Shown here: piece after piece, positions 15,929 to 23,420 of the stretch
How positions within the stretch are numbered: position 1 is the stretch's first letter
How the letters are laid out: each line of letters opens with the position of its first letter
NCBI GenBank assembly: GCA_028866435.1
Contig: JAGWIC010000004.1
Span: 1-63,347 of the forward strand
Source of the DNA: Lysobacteraceae bacterium
GTDB taxonomy: Bacteria > Pseudomonadota > Gammaproteobacteria > Xanthomonadales > Rhodanobacteraceae
DNA: 63,347 nt
Direction: 5' to 3'
The notes under the pieces: generated by a model
The model's input: the letters and a program-made list of their open reading frames with translations, nothing else
What the model was told of the DNA's origin: nothing
Database searches by the model: none
Made by a program: the position numbers and the translations under genes

Positions 15929-18034
15929 CTATTGCATGCCTGGCAGCTCGCGCAGCTCTTTCAGGCTGGTGTCCAGCCTGCCGCCAAGGTCAAGCGATTG
16001 GAGGCCGAGCAGGGCGGCCTGTGCATCGGCGATGCGCCCCTGCACCACCAGCATGCGTACGAGGGTAATGCGGTAGGCGGGTTCGTTCGGGGCCGTTTTC
16101 ACGGCATCAGCGGTCATGCGCTCGCCCAGTGGGTGGTCGTCCAGCACGTTCCATGCGTAGTCACCGTAGCTGGCAAGCAGGCGCGCACTTGGATCGGGAT
16201 GCGAGAGCGCCGCCAGATAGGCCTGCATCATGCGCTGCTTGGGTAGGTCGCACTGGTGGTCGCGGTTGCACTGGGTCAGCGCACCCAGCGAACTTTCGTC
16301 CTGCACGCCGGGTTTATGGCTTTTCAGCTTGGCGATCATGCTGTCCCACCAGCTGTCTTTCAGCGGCAGGTGCATGCGGGAGTTCATGAAGATCAGTGCC
16401 TGCTCGGGCAGGATGGACGAATCCGGCAATGCCGCGGATTTTTCCAGCGGTGCGTAGGCCAGCCGGGTGAACGGCGACGAGGGATCGTAATGCGAAAAAA
16501 TGATGTATGTCCGGCCCAGCTCGTATTGCGCGCGCGGCGAGCGTGGGGCGCGGCTTGCAAGGTCAGCCGCCAACCGCAGCGGATTGCCCCACGCATAGGC
16601 GGTGAGTGCGGTCAGCATGGTCCAGCACAGCATCAGGCCCGCCAGCAGCACGTGGCGCGGCAGCGCCATCGGGAGGCCGCCAGCCACGACGGCAACCGGT
16701 GCGCCGTCACCCTGCGATGGCAGGGTGGATGAACGTTCGCCGGGCGCGGCCAGCATGGGGACGAGCGCCAACAACAGGCCGAAGCTGGCGAAGTAATTGC
16801 GGTGCTCGTAAATCAGCTCGAGCGGGATGATGGTGCCGGTAAGCAACTGGCATCCAAGAAACAGCGCGATACCCAGGGCCGCCAGTGGTCGGCGGTGACG
16901 CAGCCAGATCATCAGCAGAACCAGTGCGGCAAGAAACACGATGCTGACCAGGGTGGTCCACGGCGCCATCAGCCCTTGCGAAATGCGGAAGTTGTCGTGA
17001 TAGAACGACAGCGCATGGGGTGTCGGCAGCAAGGTCCACACGATGTAGTCGACGATGATGCGTGCCTCGCTGAGCAGCCGCGTACGCAGCGTGAAGTCAC
17101 GCGTGGCCCAGGTCTCGGGGTTGAAAATGCCCGGCAGCAGCCATGCCAGTCCCAGTATCATCGGCAGCACCAGCACCAGCAGGAACAGCGCGATGAGGCG
17201 TCGGTCGCAGCGCCCGCTCGGAGCGGTCTTGGGTGTGTCGCTGGCAACGCAGGCGTCTTGGGGGCGCTGAAAGCCGAACAGTATCCACTCGACTAGCAGG
17301 GCATACAGAGGCAGCATCACCGCCGTCTCCTTCGCCAGGATGCCCACGGCGGTCGGGATGGTGATGCTGACCAGACAGAGGATGAAGCCGCGGTTGCCGG
17401 TCGAAGGGCGTTCCCGGTCGAGCATGCGGCGGCGGCCGGCGACGTAGCCGATCAGCCCGAGCAGGACGAACAGGTTGGCCATGCTCTCCATTCGCTGCAC
17501 GACATACAGCACGCCGGTGAGATTGATCGGCAGCAGCATCCAGCTGGCGGCGACCAGGGCGGCAGTGATGTCGGTCCGGCTTCCCGTAGGAGCGCACCCT
17601 GTGCGCGAAAGTCCTACGTGGATCGAGGATCGATCGCGCACAGGGCGCGCTCCTACGGGGTCCGAACATAGAAGCGCGCGGGTCAGCAGGAAAACCAGCA
17701 ATCCGTTGAGCAGGTGGATGACCAGATTGGTCAGCTTCATCCAGTACGGGTCCAGCCCCGTCGCAAGATAGTTGGCAGCGAAGCTCAACGAGGCCAACGG
17801 GCGCTTGAATTCACTGGAAGGCGACGACAGGGCGGCACGTACCAGTGACGCCACGCTGGCATGTGGTGGCTGCACGCCGTGGTTTTCGACGATGTTGGGA
17901 TAGTCGTCGAACAACCAGCTGCCCGAGAGGCCTGGCCAATACACGGCCAGGGTCACGATTGTTGCGACGAGCAGCAGCCACCAACCGGTGTGGCGTCGGC
18001 CTTGGGCGATTGAGCTGGGGGACTGTTCGATCAT
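15929..18034 (-). CDS. GT-C-type membrane protein with C-terminal TPR-like region, carrying an in-frame REP pair
   Basis: A 701-residue polytopic protein. After the first membrane span it has LFDDYPN (Asp43/Asp44), the loop position where GT-C glycosyltransferases carry catalytic acids, then about ten spans, the conserved IYEHRNYF, and a soluble C-terminal half (from about 470) with TPR-like helices. The layout resembles TMTC-type O-mannosyltransferases and pilin glycosyltransferases such as TfpW. Residues 127-150 are encoded by a REP pair (17586-17656) in the loop after a span; the paralogue upstream lacks this insert. The ATG at 18034 overlaps the paralogue's stop by four bases. Pilin as acceptor is inferred from position. 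Confidence 0.8.
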   Translation of the reverse strand: MIEQSPSSIAQGRRHTGWWLLLVATIVTLAVYWPGLSGSWLFDDYPNIVENHGVQPPHASVASLVRAALSSPSSEFKRPLASLSFAANYLATGLDPYWMKLTNLVIHLLNGLLVFLLTRALLCSDPVGARPVRDRSSIHVGLSRTGCAPTGSRTDITAALVAASWMLLPINLTGVLYVVQRMESMANLFVLLGLIGYVAGRRRMLDRERPSTGNRGFILCLVSITIPTAVGILAKETAVMLPLYALLVEWILFGFQRPQDACVASDTPKTAPSGRCDRRLIALFLLVLVLPMILGLAWLLPGIFNPETWATRDFTLRTRLLSEARIIVDYIVWTLLPTPHALSFYHDNFRISQGLMAPWTTLVSIVFLAALVLLMIWLRHRRPLAALGIALFLGCQLLTGTIIPLELIYEHRNYFASFGLLLALVPMLAAPGERSSTLPSQGDGAPVAVVAGGLPMALPRHVLLAGLMLCWTMLTALTAYAWGNPLRLAADLASRAPRSPRAQYELGRTYIIFSHYDPSSPFTRLAYAPLEKSAALPDSSILPEQALIFMNSRMHLPLKDSWWDSMIAKLKSHKPGVQDESSLGALTQCNRDHQCDLPKQRMMQAYLAALSHPDPSARLLASYGDYAWNVLDDHPLGERMTADAVKTAPNEPAYRITLVRMLVVQGRIADAQAALLGLQSLDLGGRLDTSLKELRELPGMQ
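17586..17656. repeat. BIME inside a coding sequence
   Basis: Inverted REP pair translated in frame as VGARPVRD at one arm and RTGCAPT at the other. One arm has a single base change giving a G-T wobble in the stem (GCGCGC against GTGCGC). Flanking bases CCC and GGG extend the palindrome. Confidence 0.93.
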
Positions 18035-20286
18035 CGAGGGCTGGCAACCTTGGCTTCGGCATCGTGCTGCAGTGTATCGCGCAGGTGGGCGATCTCTCGG
18101 GGCCAGTAATCCTGCCGCCGCAAGACCCAGGCATGCAGCCATGGCATGCCGAGGCCCGGCTTCATTTGTCGACTGCGCACGGCCTCGTAGTGCTGCAGGT
18201 GTGCCAATCCATGGCGCGGGTAACCGGCAGAACCCAGCAGGGCGGCTTGTTCCAGCGCGGCACCCGGTCGCACGTCCTGATCCAGCGCCGCATTGAAATC
18301 ACGCAACGTCGCTGCCGGATCGTGGCGTGCCAGGGCAATGCGACCCTTCAGGTAAAGCAGGTCCTGGCGGCGTCCATCGACCTCGATCAGCCTGGCGTTG
18401 GCCAGGCCGGCATCGAGCAGGCGGTCGAGCGCATCCAGATCGAGCCCGCGGCATTGGCCGGCGACGGCGACGGGGATGCTGCCGTCAAACCAGTGCGTCA
18501 GCAAGCTGCCGGGGTCGCGTGTGTTCGAGATCGCGTAACGTGCCTGCGCAAGATCGTGTGGCCCCAATGCACCCAGCATGCAGTGCGCGCCGATCAGGTT
18601 GAAGGCCAACTGCACCTGGTCGGGTTGGGCACGCAGCAGGGTTTCCAGGCGTGTAATGGCCGGCTGCGGCTGACCGGCGGCCATTTCCAGTAGGGCGGCA
18701 TTGGCCTGTGCGCGCGGCGAGTCGGGGTTGAGCGTGGCCCACAGCTCTCCCTGCTCGTGGGTGTTGCCCCACAACTGTGCGCGGGCGTGGGTCATCAGCG
18801 CCAACCCCAGCAGCAGCACTGCCGTCAGCGCGCCTTTGGCCCAATCCGCGTGTATCACGCCGCCCCGTAGGAGCGCACCCTGTGCGCGACGCTCTTCGGC
18901 CGTATCCAGTTCATCGCGCACAGGGTGCGCTCCTACACAGGTCACGCCCGGCTCTTGTAGGAGCGCGCTCGCGCGCGATGCCTTTGGCCGCGATACTCCG
19001 CAAAGCCATAATGCCAGCGGCCAGAACATCAGCATGGCCGGCAGGTAGTTGCGGTGCTCGTAGTAAAGCTCCAGCGGGATGGTCGAGGATTCCAGCGACT
19101 GCCCGACGAAGTAGAACAGGATCGCCAGTGCGAAGGCCGGCCAGCGTCGACGCAGCGACCACGCGCCGGCGATCAATCCCAGTACCGCCAGCAGGGCAGG
19201 TAGCGTCGTGGCCGGCGACCACAGCGACAGCGAGGCCTTGATCTGGTCGTTGAACAGCCCTGGAGTGAAGGGCCGCGGCAACCACAACAGGTCGAGATAA
19301 TCCATCAGCACCCGCGGTTCGGTCAGCAGCCGCTGGCCCATCGTCCACGGCCGCACCGCCGATACGCCATGCACGAAACCGTTCCACGCCGAGTCCAGCA
19401 GGTAGCCCGCCACCAGTCCCGCCGGCAGCCAGCCGAATACCGCCATTGCCCACGCATACGTCCGCGCCCCCCGTAGGAGCGCGCTTGCGCGCGATCCCGC
19501 GCCTCGCCCCGGTTCTCGTAGGAGCGCACCCTGTGCGCGACTGTTCTGGTCATGGTGGATGCAAAAGGCATCGCGCACGGGGTGCGCTCCTACGGGGGCG
19601 GAGAACGGCTTGGCCGTCGAAGCTCGCAGCAGCACGTATTCGATCACCAGCGCCAGCGCCGGCAACAAGATGCCGTTGGCCTTGCTGAGTACGCCGAGTA
19701 CGGTGCAGCCGCCGAGTCCCAGCGTAATCCAGGTAATGCCCTGTACGGTGCGCCCTCGCCACAGGTCATGGCGCCCACGCAGCCACAGCAGCAAGCCAAG
19801 CAGGGTGAATGTTGCCGGCAGCATCGCTTCGCGCTGCACGATATAAAGCGTGGTGGAAACCAGCAATGGATGCAGCAGCCAGAAAGCAGCCCCCAATACG
19901 GCTGCCATTTCGATCCGGTGTTGCGAGGCCTGCTCAAAGGCATCGAGACCCAGCCGCCGCAGGAGTGCGGCCAGCAGCACGCCGTTGAGCAGGTGCAGGA
20001 TCAGGTTGGTGAGCTTGAATGGGTACGGGTCGGCCGGCCAGTTGCGTGCGTCAAGCAGGAATGTCAGCAGGGTCAGCGGGCGCCCGGTGGGGTCGGCTGT
20101 TCCGGAGGTGATGTAGCGCCAGAACGTGGGCCAAGTGTCGATCGGGCCATTTGCACCCAGCACGGGTAAATTGCCGAAGTCGTCAAACAGGAAGCCGCCG
20201 TGCAAACCTGGGGTACAGGCAATCCAGAACAATGCCATGAGTGCGAACGTTGTAAGCAGCGGCATGGCTGCAGGACTATTGCGCAT
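18031..20286 (-). CDS. GT-C-type membrane protein with TPR-like C-terminus, carrying two in-frame REP clusters
   Basis: A 751-residue paralogue of the next gene downstream: FLFDDFGN after the first span (Asp35/Asp36), KLTNLILHLLNG, LYIVQRE and LYYEHRNYL are shared, followed by a soluble C-terminal region with TPR-like helices (from about residue 510). It is probably an inner-membrane transferase using a polyprenyl-phosphate sugar on the periplasmic side, with the neighbouring pilin as the likely acceptor (inference). REP sequence encodes residues 232-272 and 436-474, both in loops between spans, with no frame loss. It starts 72 bases after the proximal pilin stop, behind a strong terminator, so it may depend on read-through. 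Confidence 0.8.
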   Translation of the reverse strand: MRNSPAAMPLLTTFALMALFWIACTPGLHGGFLFDDFGNLPVLGANGPIDTWPTFWRYITSGTADPTGRPLTLLTFLLDARNWPADPYPFKLTNLILHLLNGVLLAALLRRLGLDAFEQASQHRIEMAAVLGAAFWLLHPLLVSTTLYIVQREAMLPATFTLLGLLLWLRGRHDLWRGRTVQGITWITLGLGGCTVLGVLSKANGILLPALALVIEYVLLRASTAKPFSAPVGAHPVRDAFCIHHDQNSRAQGALLREPGRGAGSRASALLRGARTYAWAMAVFGWLPAGLVAGYLLDSAWNGFVHGVSAVRPWTMGQRLLTEPRVLMDYLDLLWLPRPFTPGLFNDQIKASLSLWSPATTLPALLAVLGLIAGAWSLRRRWPAFALAILFYFVGQSLESSTIPLELYYEHRNYLPAMLMFWPLALWLCGVSRPKASRASALLQEPGVTCVGAHPVRDELDTAEERRAQGALLRGGVIHADWAKGALTAVLLLGLALMTHARAQLWGNTHEQGELWATLNPDSPRAQANAALLEMAAGQPQPAITRLETLLRAQPDQVQLAFNLIGAHCMLGALGPHDLAQARYAISNTRDPGSLLTHWFDGSIPVAVAGQCRGLDLDALDRLLDAGLANARLIEVDGRRQDLLYLKGRIALARHDPAATLRDFNAALDQDVRPGAALEQAALLGSAGYPRHGLAHLQHYEAVRSRQMKPGLGMPWLHAWVLRRQDYWPREIAHLRDTLQHDAEAKVASPR
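18867..18936. repeat. BIME inside a coding sequence
   Basis: Inverted REP pair in frame, read as VGAHPVRD and RAQGALL. The spacer GCTCTTCGGCCGTATCCAG shares its first part with spacer family B. Confidence 0.93.
18957..18980 (+). repeat. Single variant REP unit inside a coding sequence
   Basis: Foot GTAG kept, hairpin changed to GCGCGC/GCGCGC with loop TC. The stem is still perfect although the bases changed on both sides. It lies 20 bases from the adjacent BIME. Confidence 0.85.
19473..19496 (+). repeat. Single variant REP unit inside a coding sequence
   Basis: Same variant as at 18957, with GCGCGC, loop TT and GCGCGC after the GTAG foot; translated in frame on the minus strand as part of SRASALLRG. 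Confidence 0.85.
19518..19593. repeat. BIME inside a coding sequence
   Basis: Inverted REP pair with one changed loop base (CCC for CCT), translated in frame as VGAHPVRD and RAQGALL. Confidence 0.93.
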
Positions 20287-20300
20287 CAGTGCGTTCCAGA

Positions 20301-20329
20301 AGAAAGGGCCGCATTGCGCGGCCCTTTCT
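20301..20329 (-). terminator. Rho-independent terminator between pilA and the GT-C gene
   Basis: A perfect 12-bp stem AGAAAGGGCCGC/GCGGCCCTTTCT with loop ATTGC; on the minus strand it is followed by TCTGGAACG, and the stem itself ends in CTTTCT. It lies 28 bases after the pilin stop and 15 bases before the start of the GT-C/TPR gene. Confidence 0.85.
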
Positions 20330-20357
20330 GTTTATAGCAACTGTACAGATTTAAGAT

Positions 20358-20789
20358 TTAACGGCAAGAAGTCGGCAGGTACTTCTGTGCAACGGTGCTC
20401 CTGGTGCACGTCCAAGCGATGCTGCCAGAATTGGTAGTAGCGGAAAGAACAAAAGTGGCAGTTTGGATTGCCGTGTTGGCACCAGGGCCAAAGGTCGCAA
20501 TAATTCGACCTGCAGTCGTTCCCACATTAACCTGTGAGACGTACTTGCCGGCGATGCTTGCAGGCGAGGCCAAGCCCGCCGATGCGTTTGTGCTGGGGAA
20601 CGTGCCAGTGTTGCTGTAGAACTCCGAAATGGCTGTTTTGGCACCATCTGTCAGTACCGCACCCTCTGACACTTGTGCGCGAATCAGGTAGTCCTGGTAA
20701 GCAGGAATGGCGATGGCGGCGAGGATCGCGATGATCGCAACCACGATCATCAGTTCGATCAGGGTAAAGCCCTTCTGGGTGTTCTTCAT
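20358..20789 (-). CDS. pilA: Type IV major pilin (PilA), proximal copy
   Basis: A 143-residue prepilin with a seven-residue leader MKNTQKG, cleaved before Phe by PilD, and the class IVa signature [18 protein letters not shown] with Glu5. The C-terminal Cys pair (WTCTRST and LPTSCR) closes the D-region. It is assembled into the pilus fibre. Upstream on the same strand lies a sigma-54 promoter (20924-20940) with an inferred leader of about 120 bases, as usual for PilSR-controlled pilA. A 12-bp terminator follows. The sequence up to about residue 43 is nearly identical to the second pilin at 21144, whereas the remaining head domain differs. Confidence 0.95.
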   Translation of the reverse strand: MKNTQKGFTLIELMIVVAIIAILAAIAIPAYQDYLIRAQVSEGAVLTDGAKTAISEFYSNTGTFPSTNASAGLASPASIAGKYVSQVNVGTTAGRIIATFGPGANTAIQTATFVLSATTNSGSIAWTCTRSTVAQKYLPTSCR

Positions 20790-21143
20790 GGTGGTTCCTC
20801 TGTTTTGGTTAGGCTGACCTTAGTGATGCCTCCTGAGCCCCGGTCTCCATCCGCCCCCCCTAAGTGGATAGATGACCCCGCACTCTTCGGTCAGGAACGA
20901 CCAGGAAGCTCGCTGTGGAAGGAGGCAATTTGCGTGCCACAACTTCCACGGGCGTATTCCCGCACACTGAAGGCTTCTTCATTGTGCCGTTCGTCACGAA
21001 AGCCTGCAAGAAGCGTGGCCATCCTTCTTCGAGCTGACGTGACGTGACGGGCCGGGCTGGCCAGATCGCGGCCAATTCCAGTCACGTAGTGACGTTTTTT
21101 GTCAGACAACGGCGCGGGACGCCAACTTAAGAAGTCGGCAGCC
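20790..21143. other. Intergenic region between the two pilin genes
   Basis: These 354 bases hold the sigma-54 promoter of the proximal pilin and its leader. A small hairpin GTCAC/GTGAC followed by TTTTTT at 21081-21100 reads only on the plus strand. No gene is seen; the open frames here are random-looking. Confidence 0.6.
20924..20940 (-). promoter_or_regulatory. Sigma-54 (RpoN) promoter of pilA
   Basis: On the minus strand the sequence reads TGGCAC, five bases GCAAA, then TTGC. The -24 GG and -12 GC are exactly ten bases apart, matching the consensus. The predicted start is near 20913, about 124 bases before the pilA ATG. Confidence 0.85.
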
Positions 21144-21587
21144 CTAGTTGTTGCGGCAGGAGGAAGGCAGGTATTTGCTGTCCACGGTGCCGCGACACAT
21201 CCACTCGATGCTGCCGCCCTTGTCGATGGGTGACAGCACGAGGTTCTCGCCACCCGCACTGATGTGAGCGTTGGCTTTGGGCCCCTGAAACAGCACCGTG
21301 ATCACTCCGCCGGTTACGTTGACACTGGAGACGTAACTGCCCGAAATCGAGGTACTCGAGACCAACCCCGCCGAATGGTTGTTGGATGGATAGCGTCCGG
21401 TGTTCGATACGAAATCCCATACCGATGCTTTGGCGCCGCCGGCCAGCACCATGCCTTCGCTCACCTGTGCACGAATCAGATAGTCCTGATATGCCGGAAT
21501 GGCGATGGCGGCCAGGATCGCGATGATCGCCACGACGATCATCAACTCGATCAAGGTAAACCCAGCGGAAAGGCGCTTGCGTTGCAC
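21144..21587 (-). CDS. pilA: Type IV pilin (PilA), distal copy
   Basis: A 147-residue prepilin. GTG at 21587 is the start: GGGGGAG lies six bases upstream and gives the nine-residue leader MQRKRLSAG before [15 protein letters not shown], whereas an upstream ATG frame would give an atypical 20-residue leader. The mature N-terminal part (to AQVSEG) is the same as in the proximal pilin, but the head is different, with Cys pair WMCRGT and LPSSCRNN. It may be an alternative or minor fibre subunit. No matching sigma-54 site was found in the 290 bases upstream, so its expression may differ from that of the other pilin. Confidence 0.93.
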   Translation of the reverse strand: MQRKRLSAGFTLIELMIVVAIIAILAAIAIPAYQDYLIRAQVSEGMVLAGGAKASVWDFVSNTGRYPSNNHSAGLVSSTSISGSYVSSVNVTGGVITVLFQGPKANAHISAGGENLVLSPIDKGGSIEWMCRGTVDSKYLPSSCRNN

Positions 21588-21876
21588 GATGAACTCCCCC
21601 CAAAAGTTGGGGAAATACATTCATGTTTCGTACCAAATTTGGGAAGTTAGTGTGATCTGCGTCGCAGTTATTGGCGCACGTCGAAGTGGGACTTGTGAGG
21701 CAATCGCAAAAACTTGCAGTGAGTGCTAAAGATGGCCATCGCTCGCTCAATCAGGTGACGATTCACAGCCGTCGTGATCGAGAGCAGCAGCTCGAAGGCG
21801 CGGAATGAGGGTCGAGTAGCGAGGCTCTGACGGCAACCTAAGGAATAGGTCTGCGCCACGAACGCCGGCAAGCAGA

Positions 21877-23211
21877 TCACTGTGGCGAGTACGGTTGCTT
21901 ACTCTGCTTGCTGTGCCAAATTGCGCGAACCATCTCGCGCAGCATCGCCACCCCGGCACAGGCCAGCAGGACCTCCAGCGGACGATAGGGAATCGAGTAG
22001 CGCGGTTCGGCTTGCAGTACCGAGTAAACGACCGTTGCATAGACTGCCGTGATCGCGGCAAAAACCAGTGCGGGCGTGTGCGTAGACCATCGCCAGGCAG
22101 CCCAGAAGATGCCGAGCAATGCCAGCACGAAAACCAGCGGATTGAGTGTCCGGTAAACGTCCAGACTCAATCCCAGCAGCGGAATGAAGCGGTAGGGAGA
22201 ATGGGACAGCGGCGCAACTTCGATCCCATCTGGGCCGCCGGCGCCAACACGTATGCGCCAATCCCAAAGCAGATACGGTTTTTGGAGCAGATACCACTGC
22301 AGATACCTTGCCGGAGCGCCGGCTAGGCGTTGACCGATTTGGGCGAGACCGGCAGTGGGATGGTCAACAGTCACCCCAACTTGCTGGTTGATCAGGTCGG
22401 CGATGATGGCTTCTTGCGGCGTACGCCCGATGTGAATGGCTCGGTGATATTCAGGCCACGAACCCTGCACGAAGTTCATGAGCGCGCGCCCGGTTGAGCT
22501 TGCGGCGGTGGGAAGGTCGTGGTTTCGAATGGCCCAGGCCGCAGGGAACAGCGAACCTGCAATGACCATCAATGCGGCAAGACGCCAGCCGCGAAGTCGC
22601 CCTATCGGCACGGCAAGCAACGCCGGCATCAAGCTTGCGACAGGGTTGGTCAGCGCAGCCAGTCCCCAGACAAAGCCAGTGCCCATGGCAGCGATTTTGC
22701 CGCCACGCTCGGTGAGCCGCACGGACATCCACAGCCCTGTGATCAGCAGCGTTCCGAACAGCGTTTCTGTCAGTACCCAAGCCGATATGACGACAAGGTG
22801 GGGCCAGAATGCGATGACGAGCGCGACGCCAATCGCTGCGGCATGGCCGAAAATGCGGCGCGCCAATATGGCGGAAACGACAACGGTCAGTGTGCCGAGC
22901 AGGCATTGAGAAACCAGCAACGCCTTGAACCAGGCGTCGCCCCCGAAACGGATGAACAGCGAAACGAGAAAGGGGTAAGCCGGTGAATCGAAACCGTCCG
23001 CCAGCGGATGCGGCGTGCCGATGGGTGACGATGAAAAAACCGAGTGCTTGTACAAATTGTAGGCGTAGTACATGTAGTGGGTGCTGTCACCCCACAGATG
23101 GGGACGCACCCACTCCCCATTTGCAGCAAGAAATCGCAGCAAGAAAGCTGCGCAAGCCGTGAGCAGAAGCAGCACCCTGTAGAGCTCGGACGTTGAGAGT
23201 TTGCGATCCAT
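21877..23211 (-). CDS. GT-C family glycosyltransferase (GT39/ArnT-like)
   Basis: A 444-residue membrane protein with about ten spans. The first periplasmic loop has RPHLWGDSTHYMYYAYNLY, placing an Asp where ArnT/PMT-type enzymes hold the catalytic acid, followed by DGFDSPAYPFLVSLFI and WVLTETLFGTLL, typical of the PMT_2 family. It would use a polyprenyl-phosphate sugar in the periplasm. The ATG at 23211 is preferred: AAGGAG is nine bases upstream; two earlier ATGs (23217, 23229) lie on or before that site. It lies 290 bases upstream of the distal pilin start and may belong to the same glycosylation system. Confidence 0.85.
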   Translation of the reverse strand: MDRKLSTSELYRVLLLLTACAAFLLRFLAANGEWVRPHLWGDSTHYMYYAYNLYKHSVFSSSPIGTPHPLADGFDSPAYPFLVSLFIRFGGDAWFKALLVSQCLLGTLTVVVSAILARRIFGHAAAIGVALVIAFWPHLVVISAWVLTETLFGTLLITGLWMSVRLTERGGKIAAMGTGFVWGLAALTNPVASLMPALLAVPIGRLRGWRLAALMVIAGSLFPAAWAIRNHDLPTAASSTGRALMNFVQGSWPEYHRAIHIGRTPQEAIIADLINQQVGVTVDHPTAGLAQIGQRLAGAPARYLQWYLLQKPYLLWDWRIRVGAGGPDGIEVAPLSHSPYRFIPLLGLSLDVYRTLNPLVFVLALLGIFWAAWRWSTHTPALVFAAITAVYATVVYSVLQAEPRYSIPYRPLEVLLACAGVAMLREMVRAIWHSKQSKQPYSPQ

Positions 23212-23420
23212 GCTCATGGACTCCTTCATCCGTTGTGCGGGGCGGGGCAGTGTGAGGCGTTGATCGTAGCTCAGATGCGAATGGAACAGCATCGCGACGG
23301 TAGTCGCTGGCACCCGATGGCCCGAAGTCGCAGCTGGCATCCCTGACTGCCAACTTGCTACTTGCCGCAAGCGATTCTGGCGCTTACCGTCACCGCTTCG
23401 ATCAGCCAAGGGGAACTCCG

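Noticed and set aside
21081-21100. Small hairpin with T run on the plus strand between the pilins
   Set aside because: Only five base pairs and no plus-strand gene ends there; not called a terminator.
21901-21925. Possible sigma-54 site before the distal pilin (GTGCCA on the plus strand)
   Set aside because: The -12 GC is not at the required ten-base distance from the -24 GG, and the site is inside the coding end of the GT-C gene.
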